Positions 50,769 through 60,658 of a stretch of 64,000 nt of DNA are shown here, one piece after another. A model generated the notes under the pieces. That model did no database searches. It worked only from the letters and a program-made list of their open reading frames with translations, and was not told the origin of the DNA. Position 1 is the first letter of the stretch, and every line of letters starts with the position of its first letter. A program made the position numbers and the translations under genes. Source of the stretch: Microglena sp. YARC (taxonomy: Eukaryota; Chlorophyta; Chlorophyceae; Chlamydomonadales; Chlamydomonadaceae); NCBI GenBank assembly GCA_022414725.1, contig CM039462.1, positions 127,197,556 to 127,261,555 on the forward strand, given 5' to 3'.

Positions 50769-51018
50769 GAATGACACATATATAACGTCTTTGTACCGTT
50801 ACCATAACGTAACTAACACGTTATATAACGCAAAACTTTGTCCGGCTCCCATGTAAATAGTTAATTTGTACAACATGTCATAACGCCCAGTTATGCTTCC
50901 ATAGAGCCGGGTTGGGGTTGGTGGTTGAGTGGCCAGGTGAAGCAGTGGCCGGTAATATGTGAGAGGACGGTGCACATGGGGGACTGCTTCTCAAGAGGGT
51001 CACGACTGGCGCTGTTGT
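50306..51018. other. No gene; includes a 32-nt G run and small duplications
   Basis: Contains a CTATCTAGTACTATCTAGTA duplication (about 50,562), a short TA run, and a segment CATGACACATATATAACGTC (about 50,691) repeated after the G run at 50735-50766 as ATGACACATATATAACGTCT. No supported ORF. Confidence 0.5.
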
Positions 51019-51023
51019 TCTCG

Positions 51024-51130
51024 GTCAGGCCGGCAATCACCACATGTGGGTGGGGCTTTGGGTGAGGTTGGCTGGGAGTGGTTGGATTTGGTGTGGTTAG
51101 GTGAGGTTGGGTGTGGTTGGGCTGGGATGG
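51024..51130 (+). repeat. Diverged single copy of the 100-bp satellite
   Basis: GTCAGGCCGGCAATCACCAC then ATGTGGGTGGGGCTTTGGGT, then GGATTTGGTGTGGTTAGGTG and GTTGGGTGTGGTTGGG. In order and orientation this matches the array unit (GTCAGGCCGGGAATCACTAC, CTGTGGGTTGGGTTTGGG, TTTGGTGTGGTTGGGTGTGG). It lies 7 kb right of the array and lacks the GGATCC half of the unit. Confidence 0.78.
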
Positions 51131-51142
51131 GTTGGAAGGCTG

Positions 51143-51425
51143 TTAGGTAGGTAGGTAGGTAGGTAGGTAGGTAGGTAGGTAGGTAGGTAGGTAGGTAGGT
51201 AGGTACGTAGGTACGTAGGTAGGTAGGTAGGTAGGTAGGTAGGTAGGTAGGTAGGTACGTAGGTAGGTAGGTAGGTAGGTAGGTAGGTAGGTACGTAGGT
51301 ACGTAGGTACGTAGGTAGGTAGGTAGGTAGGTAGGTAGGGAGGTAGGTAGGTAGATGGTGGTGATGGTGCTGGTGGTGTAGGTGATGGTGGGGATGGTGG
51401 TGAAGTTGATGGTGGGGATGGTGGA
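51143..51425. repeat. (GTAG)n microsatellite and GGTGAT-rich tail
   Basis: About 200 bp of GTAG units with GTACGTAG interruptions, then GGTGGTGATGGTG words. It lies downstream of the last visible E1 exon, where the rest of the gene would be expected. Confidence 0.93.
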
Positions 51426-51438
51426 TTTATTCAAAATT

Positions 51439-51465
51439 CGGGGGCTTGTTTAAGTACACGCACCG
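51439..51465 (-). repeat. Echo of E1 exon 7 edge
   Basis: GGGGCTTGTTTAAGTACACG followed by CACCGG matches the exon sequence at 51578-51604 (GGGGCTTGTTGAAGTACACG, then CACCGG) apart from one base. On the minus strand it is a copy of the FNKPLL coding segment, about 140 bp into the following intron. Confidence 0.8.
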
Positions 51466-51537
51466 GGTTCCACTCCAGCAGATTAATTCAAAATTAAAAT
51501 TCAAACTTCAAAAAACATACGAACACACACAACATAC

Positions 51538-54512
51538 CTGTGTGTTGCATTTGGGTCCCAAGGTGCCAGACTCTAGCAGGGGCTTGTTGAAGTACACGCA
51601 CCGGCTGTCAACATACAGCCTGCCGTTCACATTGTCCAGCGCATTCACCACCAAATCCAGTTTCTCCCAGAAGGTGTCGTTGAACACGGTCTCGGTCTCA
51701 GGCGAAACCCGGTTCTGGAGTGCATTGATCTTACTAGCAGGGTTTAGCTTTAGGGCAGCTACCGCCGCACAAGTTGACTTTGCTTGGCCGATGTTCCAAT
51801 CACGGAACAGGAACTGGCGGCTGAGGTTACTCTTCTCGATGACGTCATCGTCCGTGACTGTGACCATGCCTCCATCTTCCGTGCCCAGACCCATCATGGC
51901 GAAATTCTTGATGAATTCGCAACCTAGGGCACCAGCGCCGACGAGGAAGAGGTTGCTCTTGGCCATTTTGCGCTGTAGGGAGATGCCGAAGATTGAGATC
52001 TGGCCGTCATACCTGGACAGGGAGGGGGGGGGGGGGGTAGGGTGAGGGCGTGGGTTCGGGTTGGGGAGATGGTGTGGTGGGGGGTTGGGAGGGGAAGGAG
52101 TTAGGGTGTGGGGTGGGAGGGTGGGGGTTTAGGGTTAGGGTGAGGGGTGGGTGAAGGGAATTGGTGTGTGTGGGTGAGGGGTGGTGAGGGTGGTGAGGGG
52201 AAGGGGGGCGGGGGGGGGGGGGGGGGGGGGGGGGGGTAACGGTTCGGTCTGGGTTGAAGTCGATGGGGGTAGGGAGGGTGGAGGCCGGGGTAGGGACAGG
52301 GGCAGGGGCGGGACGGGGGGAGATGATGGTGGTGGTGTTAGATGATGGTGGTGGTGGTGGTGGTGGTGGTGGTGGTTGGTGGTTGTACTGGTGGTGGTGA
52401 TGATTGGTGGTGGTACTGGTGCTGGTGGTGGCGGCACTTGCCTTAAGCCCACTGGTTTGTACTCCTTATGAGCAAGAGGTTCTGAGAGAATCTCTCAATG
52501 GAGGCAAAGTACAGCAACTTGTGGACGTTGGTGGCTGTGGTGGTTGGTGGTGGTAGGTGGATGGTACTGGTGGTGTTGCTGGCGATTGTGGCAGTGCCCA
52601 CATTGAGCCCACTGGTGCGTACTCCTTGGCAGGGAGAGATTCCAAGGGAAAGGTGTCAATGGAGTCGAAGTACAGCCACTGGTTAAATTGATGGTGGTGG
52701 TGGCTGTGTTTTTAGTTGGTGGTGTTTGGTAGTTGGTTGTGGCTGGTGGTGGTGGTGGTGGCTGTGGTTTTAGTTGGTGGTGGCAGTGGTGGCAGTGCCT
52801 ACCTTGAGCCCACTGGTTCGTACTCCTTGGCAGGGAGAGTTTCCGAGGGCAAACTCTCGATGGAGTCGAAGTACAACCACTGGTGGACAGGGTGGAACTT
52901 TCCGGAAACAGCCTTGACCACCTCCTGGCCCACCACTCCACCGAACATGGCGGTCATGGGACTGATCTCGGCGTTTGCATTGTGTGCCAGCTTGGCCAAT
53001 ATCTCGTCATTGATCTCAGCCTTGGCCTCGCTGGGCATTTTCTCGTTGATGGCTGTAGCTAGGGCCAACATCTTCTTGGCGTCTGCCGCATTGGCGGGGC
53101 GGGGGGCGTGCCCGGTCTCAGCCTAGGCGAGGGGAGGAGGGGGAAGGGGAGAGGATAATGAGCGAGGAAATGAAGCGAGGAGAAGAATATTGATTACGGT
53201 AGGGGTGAAGAGGGGGATAGGGTTGGTGGGGCTGTAGGCGTGCCTGATCTCAGCCTGGGCAGGAGAAGGACAGGGGAAGGTGCGGAGCTGATGAGGGAGG
53301 GTATGAACCAAGGAGAACAATCTTGATTACGGTAGTGGTGACGAGCGGGGTAGGGTTGGCGGGGCTGTAGGCCTGCCTGGTCTCAGCCTGTGCAGGGGAA
53401 GGACAGGGGAAGGTGCGGGAATGGAGAGGGAGGGTTTGAAGAAGGAGGGGTTAAAGAGAGGGGGATGAAGAGGGAAGGGTTGGACACGGGCGGGATGAAG
53501 AGAGGGATGAAGAGAAGGGAGGGAAAATGATTGTTGGGGATGAAGATGGATGGCGATGGTGGGGCGGGAGGCGTGCTGCCTTGTCTCGGCTTGAGCAAGG
53601 CAAGGTGGGGGAAAGGGAGGGGATGAAGGAGGGCATGGCAAGGGGTGGTGGGTGGGGGGGAGGGGATGAAGAGAAAAGAGGGAGGGAACGAAGCAGGGAG
53701 ATAAATATTGATTATGGATGAATGAGGAAAGAGGGGATACAAAAACTGAATGCCAGTCATATACCTCAAATGCATCCAGGGCCAAGAATCCAACATGCAG
53801 GAGGGGGGGGCGGTCGAACTTAGCGAAGTCAGTGACAAGAAACTCCCCAGGCTGCTTCATAGCCTTGGAGAGAGTGTTGAAGGCCAAAATCTTGGTGTCC
53901 TTCACCTGAGTCACGATGCCACCTGGTACACAGGTGTAGGTGTAGGTGTAGGTGTAGGTGTAGGTGAGTTTGTTTGTGTGCATGTGTGTGTATGTGTGTG
54001 TCGGGGGGGGGGGGGGGGGGGGGGGGGTACTTAGTTTAAGGGAAGAAGCTGGGTCAGGTGGTGAGGTGGCTAACCTCACAGGTACTCCCCATAAAAGCTG
54101 ATGTCTCACGCACACATATCACACTCACAAAACACTTACACACACAAGAATAGGTAAAAATTCCTTCAAATCACTTTACAAATAAAACTATAGTTCATGT
54201 TCTATGTGGCTTACCTTGCAGGTACTCCCCATACACGCTGGGGTCAATGTCCAGCACTCACACACACATACACACTCACACTCACACAACAAAACATAGC
54301 TCAAGCAATCAAAACACGACTCATAAGGGCAGAAGCAGATTGAGGCAACTCACCTCGCAGGTACTCCCCATACACGCTGGTGTCAATGTCCAGCAGGAAG
54401 GAGTGTGCCATGCACTTTTTCACCTTGATGGGCGGGTGAGCGTTGAGCTTGGGCATACCACTAACCTCAGTGAAGGTGACGCACTCACCATCCTGGATGG
54501 GTGGTGTGTGTG

Positions 54513-54577
<65 letters not shown>

Positions 54578-54747
54578 GGGGGGGAGGGGGACCTTGGGCA
54601 TACCACTCACCTCAGTGAAGGTGACGCACTCGCCGTCGTGGATTGAGGGTGGGGTGAGGGTGGGGTGTGGGGTGTGTGTATGTGTGTGTGGGTGTGGGTG
54701 TGGGTGTGTGGGTGTGGTGGTGGTGTGGTGTGGTGGTGGTGGGGGGT

Positions 54748-54782
<35 letters not shown>

Positions 54783-55100
54783 ATGTGCCCAAACTCCACA
54801 AACACACACACACACATTCCCGTTCCAAAACACGAACAGCCACAGCAGTATCTCCCACCGCCCCAAATTTATGCCTACTATTTTGTAGGAGTGGCAACGC
54901 CATTCAAACTGAATCCTCAGTGCCGCTGGTTTGTATAGGGATACCCACCTCCTGGGGTGAAATACCTTTCACAACTAAAAACAAACAAAAGAGAGCATAC
55001 ACACACACACACACATGGAAACTCCCTACCTCTCGCCCTCAACACAGGTGACCATTGCATCAGCCCCACTCTCAATACAGGCAACAAAAACACACACATC

Positions 55101-55159
<59 letters not shown>

Positions 55160-58100
55160 TATGTACATATATCACACCTTAAACTGCAGTCTCTCATCCT
55201 CAACACATGTGACCATGGCATCTGGCCCACTCTCAATAGAGGCAACAATCCCGGCGTGAGGCTTCTCTCCATTCACATAGATGACGGTGAATTTAGGACC
55301 GAAGTCGGTGAATACAGAGGCAAACACTCCGCGAGTCTCGGCACGGATGAAGGCAATGGAGGGGCTCTGGGCATGGCAGAACGCATCAATGCGCTTGGAC
55401 TCAGCCAGGGAGGCATTGGTGACCACAACAACCTGTGTGGGTGTGGGTGTGGGTGTGGGTGTGGGTGTGGGTGTGAGACTGAGACAGAGAAGCAGACTGA
55501 GACTCTGAGACTTAGACAGATATAGACGCAGACTGAGACAATGAGTTTGAGACAGAGAAGCAGACTGAGGAACTGAGACTGAGACAGATAGAGAATCAGA
55601 CTAAGACACTAAAACTGATTCAGATAGAGAAGCAGACTGAGACATTGAGACTGAGACAGAGAAGCAGACCGAGACAATGAAACTGAGTCAGATAGAGAAG
55701 CAGACTGAGACAATGAGTTTGAGACAGAGAAGCAGACTGAGACACTGAGACTGAGACAGATAGAGAATCAGGCTGAGACACTAAAACTGATTCATATAGA
55801 GAAGCAGACTAAGACATTGAGACTGAGACAGAGAAGCAGACTGAGACAATGAAACTGAGTCAGATAGAGAAGCAGACTGAGACATTGAGACTGAGACAGA
55901 GAAGCAGACTGAGACAATGAAACTGAGTCAGATAGAGAAGCAGACTGAGACATTGAGACTGAGACAGAGAAGCAGACTGAGACAATGAAACTGAGTCAGA
56001 TAGAGAAGCAGACTGAGACATTGAGACTGAGACAGAGAAGCAGATTGAGACATTGAGACAGAGACAAATAGAGAAGCAGACTGAGACATTGAGACAGAGA
56101 CAGATAGAGAAGCAGACTAAGACACTGCGACTGAGACAGAGAAGCAGACTAAGACACTAAGTCTAAGTCAGATAAAGAAGCAGACTAGGACACTGAGACC
56201 GAGACAAAGAAGCAGGCTAGGACATTGAGACATATAGAGAAGCAGACGGGGTTATACACTGAGACAGTGAAGCAGACTGAAACACTGAGACAGAGACAGA
56301 TAGAGAAGCAGATGGGGCCATAAACTGAAACAGAGAAGCAGACTGAGACATCGAGACTGAGACAGATAGAGAAGCAGACTGGGACACTGAGACTGAGACA
56401 GTGAAGCAGGCTCAGACATTGAGACAGAGACAGATAGAGAAGCAGACTGGGACACTGAGACTGAAACAGAGAAGCAGACTGAGACATTGAGAACTGAGAC
56501 ATCGAGACTGAGACAGATAGAGAAGCAAACTGGGACACTAAGACTGAAACAGAAAAGCAGACTGAGACATTGAGACTGAGACAGATAGAGAAGCAGACTG
56601 GGACACTGAGACTGAGACAGAGAAGCAGACTGATGCACTGAGACTGAGACAGACAAAGAAGCAGACTGAGACATAGAGATTGAGGCAGATAGAGAAGCAG
56701 ACAGAGACACAGAGACAGAGCCGCAAAGACAGCGGCACTGAGACTGAGACACAGACTGACACATAGAGACAGAGGCACAAAGACAGAGGCAAAGAGACAG
56801 ACGCACAGACTGAGGTTTATTGTTTAGGTTTTATAGTTTAGGGTTGACATTTTTATGGTTATTGTTGAGGGTTTAAGTTTTAGGTTTTTTTATGGTCAAG
56901 TTTATTTGTATTACAGTAGTACTAGTATTGTTATGATTATTCAGTCATTAATAATATAAACAGTATTGTTTTTATTATTAGTACTATGGTTAGTATTATT
57001 AGTATTGTTATACACAACCTCACTTTACGCGAAAGCGCAATTTAGGGGTGCGCGCGGCCGCTGGGGGAACACACTGGGAAGCATGAACTGGGTACCCATG
57101 CTATTTTCGGCCCTACACAAGCCTTGGAATGGGTGGGCGTGGGTATGGGGTCGAGTGTGTAATGATTTCTGTGTGGGTGTGGTCTGATTTCTTTGAGTTC
57201 TTGTTTGGGTTATGTGTGGGTGGGTGTGGCCGTGTGTGGGTGGGTGGGTGTGGGGGGGAGGGGGGCAATTATGCACCATAATCACGCATATGTATCTAAG
57301 TGTGCTCGCAATCGAGCCTCATTTACACTTAGGGCCTATCCCGCCAAAATCTGGCTACACGTGGTACGAGCTGTGGGGGGTGGGCGATATCCCTAGAAAT
57401 GGGGGCCGGGCTGGATGGGGTGGGATGGGGGGGAGAGGGGGGAGGGAGATATTTTGACCTGGAATTGCTTGAGAAAGTCCTCGTTGAGAGCAGTAGAGGA
57501 AGCACTTACAGCCACATCTGTGTTCAACTCCTGCAGCTTCTCCTTGCATGCTTCTGCTCTATTCTTGCCGATGTCCGCCTCTGTCAAGTAAAACTGCGAG
57601 CCCAGATCTCGCAAGGTAGTTACTGTCGTGTCGTGGATCGTAACCGAACGCATGCCAGCGAGAATTACATTCTTGGCTGCGGTGGCAGAAGTGTATTACG
57701 AGGTCAGATCGCGAAACTAGATCAACACATTTAAACTACTAGAACGAAGGCTGAGATAAAAAGCACAAAAATACAAAGCAACGAGGTAGGAACTAGGAAA
57801 TGGCCTGAATGGCACAGGTGTCTACTCGGAAGGGGGGATAGCAAACGAGGCAGGCAGGAGGCTGCCGTGCTTCTTCGGGGTATTCGTGCAAAAGTTCATT
57901 CATGACACTTCCGTTAATAGTCCTATCGGATCGGCTCCGTAAATACACCCTTGCCCCCGGCTTGCACCTAACTAAATATAGCGTGGATTGCACAGGTCCG
58001 ACAGTAAGAGGCAGCTCTGGTGAAGCGCACGAGGACGATAACAAAGCTAGGTAGAAAGTCCGACCAGTACTGACCAATTTCACATCCCAGGCCGTTGGCA

Positions 58101-58260
58101 CCGCTGATCAAGATGTTGGAGGAAGCCATGCGCTTCATGACCTCGCGTCCGTAGACAGCGATCTGCCTGGAGTGCAAATTCTCATCGAGCTCGACCTCTG
58201 CGACAACCGTTTCCGTTTTTTTCGAGCAGGACTTGACAGGAGAATGAAGGCGCTTGTTAG
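51538..58260 (-). CDS. UBA1: Ubiquitin-activating enzyme E1 (UBA1 type), 3'-truncated
   Basis: E1 uses ATP to adenylate ubiquitin and pass it to an E2; it acts in cytosol and nucleus. Exons on the minus strand: 58260-58075, 57676-57459, 55432-55178, 54492-54354, 53922-53765, 53122-52803 and 52012-51538, all GT-AG and in phase at every junction, giving about 640 residues. Inactive adenylation domain: [35 protein letters not shown], later [18 protein letters not shown]. The first catalytic-cysteine half-domain lies between ([40 protein letters not shown]). Active adenylation domain: [47 protein letters not shown]. The next conserved residues are GPKCNTQ where families have GTKGNTQ. No ATG lies in the first frame; a GTG at 58267 precedes an AG acceptor at 58261-58262, so a start exon is probably missing. 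The catalytic cysteine (ICTLKNFP region) and ubiquitin-fold domains, about 400 residues, were not found between 44 and 51.5 kb. Introns carry exon-edge copies. Confidence 0.93.
52013..52802 (-). repeat. E1 intron 6 with two echoes of exon 6's 3' edge
   Basis: The real exon 6 end (52803 upward) encodes [14 protein letters not shown]...KEYEPVGS. Copies lie at about 52596-52690 (reading [20 protein letters not shown]) and 52440-52530 (degraded, frame lost), 202 and then 159 bp apart. GGTGGT-rich sequence fills the spacers, and a 27-nt G run lies at 52210-52236. The first echo keeps an open frame for the duplicated piece, but its donor differs from the real one. Confidence 0.85.
53123..53764 (-). 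repeat. E1 intron 5 with three echoes of exon 6's 5' edge
   Basis: The real exon 6 starts CCTAG|GCTGAGACCGGGCACGCC (minus strand, 53122). Copies at 53221-53262 and 53353-53396 read CCCAG|GCTGAGATCAGGCACG and GCACAG|GCTGAGACCAGGCAG, both with an intact AG acceptor and an open frame ([12 protein letters not shown]). A third at 53556-53604 is weaker. The first two lie 131 bp apart and share flanking intron sequence (ATTGATTACGGTAG), so this is a tandem duplication spanning the splice site. Confidence 0.85.
54066..54260 (-). repeat. Two echoes of E1 exon 4's 3' edge
   Basis: GGTACTCCCCATACACGCTG occurs in the real exon (54360) and at 54221, and as GGTACTCCCCATAAAAGCTG at 54081, spaced 139 and 140 bp. 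On the minus strand the nearer copy reads [12 protein letters not shown] with an intact GTAAGC donor. The farther copy has a stop codon in the duplicated frame. Confidence 0.87.
54592..54649 (-). repeat. Echo of E1 exon 4's 5' edge
   Basis: TTGGGCATACCACTCACCTC, then AGTGAAGGTGACGCACTCGC, repeats the real exon start (54449-54492) 142 bp upstream of it in transcription. It reads [15 protein letters not shown] in frame, but the AG acceptor has become AC. Long (GT)n and G runs lie between copy and exon. Confidence 0.87.
54735..54781. repeat. GGTGGT and 34-nt G homopolymer in E1 intron 3
   Basis: A G run at 54748-54781, preceded by (GTGTGG)n. On the transcribed strand this is a C-rich pyrimidine tract within the intron. 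Confidence 0.85.
55028..55086 (-). repeat. Echo of E1 exon 3's 3' edge
   Basis: CTCTCGCCCTCAACACAGGT then GACCATTGCATCAGCCCCAC repeats the exon end at 55190-55243. On the minus strand it reads [19 protein letters not shown] with a GTAGGG donor in the equivalent place, about 155 bp into the intron. The span from the echo to the exon holds a CT/TA microsatellite. Confidence 0.87.
55440..56815. repeat. Minisatellite filling E1 intron 2 (CAGACTGAGACA units)
   Basis: About 1.4 kb of degenerate 6-bp-based units (GAGACA, CAGACT, GATAGA) arranged in higher-order repeats of about 60 bp (AGACAGAGAAGCAGACTGAG plus ACAATGAAACTGAGTCAGAT). It accounts for most of the 2.0-kb intron. Ser/Leu/Cys-rich open frames on the minus strand are artefacts of the repeat. 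Confidence 0.93.
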
Positions 58261-58267
58261 CTGACAC

Positions 58268-60305
58268 AACGGGACGGATCCCATTGTATAGCGAGCAATA
58301 TACAGCATCGTTTAAAGACGAGGCGAGCCCGAGTGTGCTGTCCGCATTACGTAGACCTCTCCAGGATGTGGAGCGGGTTTCTCTTGGGTCGACAATGGCC
58401 TGTCTACGACCAAGTAGTGATGTAATATTTCAAGAAAGGCCATTGACAACGCAATGTATGTTGATAGCCATAGGGATGAACAGTGAGCGCAGTGAGCAAG
58501 CAGTGCAAGGAAGCTAAAATATGTGTGAGAAATCAGATAACTGGTAAAAATCGATTTCAACCGGGGCAAAAAAAACCAAAAGTGGCTCATTAAATCAGGA
58601 ATATTGTTCTGAACAACCCCCCCTCTTCTTAAAAAGAAAGTTATACATCTACGAAAATGTGTAAATACATGTAGATGGATTGGATATCCCAAGTCCATGA
58701 TGGGCCCAATGAAGCAGCAATAGTGGCTTTTGGCCATCCAACATAAGAGTTGCTACGGTACATATCAAGTTCCTGGTGAGATAGCGTCACAATATACTTC
58801 AAACCGAATCATGATTTTATATAGACGGTAATCTTACCTGAACTGCGACCTGGGACTGAAGGAAACTCTTTCGCGAGTCGTTGTTGACCAGCACGGGAGG
58901 TTTGTGCCACCGAGCCCCCCAGTAATATAATGCATGTCTACCGCGGAAGTGTCTATGGACTCGTCTCACCGCAACGTTTCAATCTGTCTATCTATGTCCG
59001 ACGTGAAAAGGCCCTCTCAATAAAATGTAGCAGAAAGGTTCCCAACATATTGTTCGGCCTTGAGGAGCGTGGGGGCAAATTAAAGAGCGACATTTCGAGG
59101 CCCTGAAACCCATCCCCATCAAATGTCAATAGTTCACGAGCGCCTCGACTATCAAAGTAGCTACCTCGCAGCATAAGTTTCCCTTAGAGCCTTTATTGGT
59201 TGAATTCTGTCTGCAGTATTTCTGTATTTGACGCAACTTTCCTCACAGCCTCACAGGACGTTCTCAGATCCGACAGCTCTGAAAGCAGCTTTCTCCAGGA
59301 AGCGCAGCCACCGGTTCCACAGGGCTCAATACCCGAATATTACCCTCGCAAGTTATTAAAGTCGATTTGGATGGCCGGGTTTAGACATGGGACGATCCAG
59401 GTCCGAGGGTTGCGAAAAGCCAAATAAAACTTTCGACCCCAGGAAGGTGTTTTCTAGCAACAAGGGTAAAAGGACTTTCGCCTAAAATGGTGGGTCTCCT
59501 GCAAGTCCTAGATAGGGAGGATTAGGTGTGATGTGGCGGAGCCTTTCCTACTCAGATGCTAGGAAGAGTAGGAGCTCAAACTGGCGCTGCCTATCTTGAA
59601 CTGGCCACTGCCCGGTATTCAGTGAAGTTTGTTGGGTGGTAATATATCCATGTCAGCCCCAAGATTATCAGTCACCAGGGGGGAGGACAAGTGTTGCATA
59701 TGTGAGATGTGTTTCAAAATAAATCACCGTCGCATTTGGGAGGATTTAATTGTGATCGTAAACAGTCGTAAATTTATATTATTGCTGTAGCACGAGCTCA
59801 GGGCACCCGTCGGTAAAACGATTGTGGGGTAAAAACAAAAATCAGTTTTGGCCACACATCCCAGGAAGGTCTTTGTCCTACTACCGTTTGCAATTGGCCA
59901 TTAAAAAAAGGTTGGACTCGAATACCGCAAATCCCATTAGCTGTTTATGCACCGCATATCTGAATCCTCAGGCTTGGTTAGGTAGGTTTGGTAAATTGTT
60001 GAGTTGTCAGAACTACTAGGCTAGTAGGCTGGTTTGGTCAAGTTTGGCCAATTTGACGGGTGATGGGACCACATGTGATGGGTATGACATGGTGCTGAAA
60101 TCCCGAGCTAATAAATGTTTTCAGTTGGCGACAACATACGCGGTTCTCACTGTGTCTGGAAGCAATGTCGCAACAGAATAATAAGTGCTACAATGCTGCA
60201 ATGCCTTTGTGCCCCAACTCCCATGCAAACAATTTCCCATCAACAGGGCAGGGCAGATGGCTAAAACAAATATGAGGAATGACTGGTCAAAGGTGAGCAT
60301 TGAAT
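58268..60305. other. No gene recognised; upstream of E1
   Basis: Should hold the E1 promoter and first exon, but I could not identify a start exon. Short frames (58312-58737 minus, 58992-59174 minus, 59200-59427 plus) match nothing I recognise, and the last starts at TTG. No repeats of note. Confidence 0.4.
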
Positions 60306-60527
60306 TTACGAACTGTAACGTGTTTTTTCAGGCAACTCGGGGCTGCTAGCCGTATTCCGTTTCCAAGTCACAAGGGGTGGGTTGGCGTGGGGGTGGGTGC
60401 GTAGGGGGACACCCCCCCGGAACAACCCTGCCAGCTTGGCAGACCTGGCCGGACCTGGGCCGGTGGGCCTTGGGTGTACGGTCAGCAGCAGGAGGCAGAG
60501 CAGGAGAGCGCTGAGCACCGTAAACAT
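60306..60527 (-). CDS. Small ORF with signal-peptide-like N-terminus
   Basis: A true ATG at 60525-60527 opens 73 codons. The first 17 residues (MFTVLSALLLCLLLLTV) form a strong hydrophobic segment like a signal peptide or single membrane anchor. It is followed by a proline/arginine-rich stretch (HPRPTGPGPARSAKLAG) with no domain. It is divergent from the synthase gene, with 131 bp between the two start codons, so a shared promoter is possible. A chance ORF in GC-rich sequence is a real alternative. Confidence 0.25.
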   Translation of the reverse strand: MFTVLSALLLCLLLLTVHPRPTGPGPARSAKLAGLFRGGVPLRTHPHANPPLVTWKRNTASSPELPEKTRYSS

Positions 60528-60658
60528 TTTCGGGGGGCCTGTCGCTTTTTATAGGCCTCGTCAGGATCGCCCCCATTACATCTGATCCAAGCTTCTGATC
60601 TATATAGCTTGTCTACCTTACCCGACCCAACGATCAAGTCCCTCGCTTAACCATCACT

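Noticed and set aside
52440..52690. Annotating the exon echoes as alternative E1 exons
   Set aside because: The second copy has lost its frame and the first has no usable acceptor of its own. Without transcripts they are better described as duplicated fragments.
56185..56806. Ser/Leu/Cys-rich protein on the minus strand
   Set aside because: It is the CAGACTGAGACA minisatellite inside E1 intron 2, read on the opposite strand.
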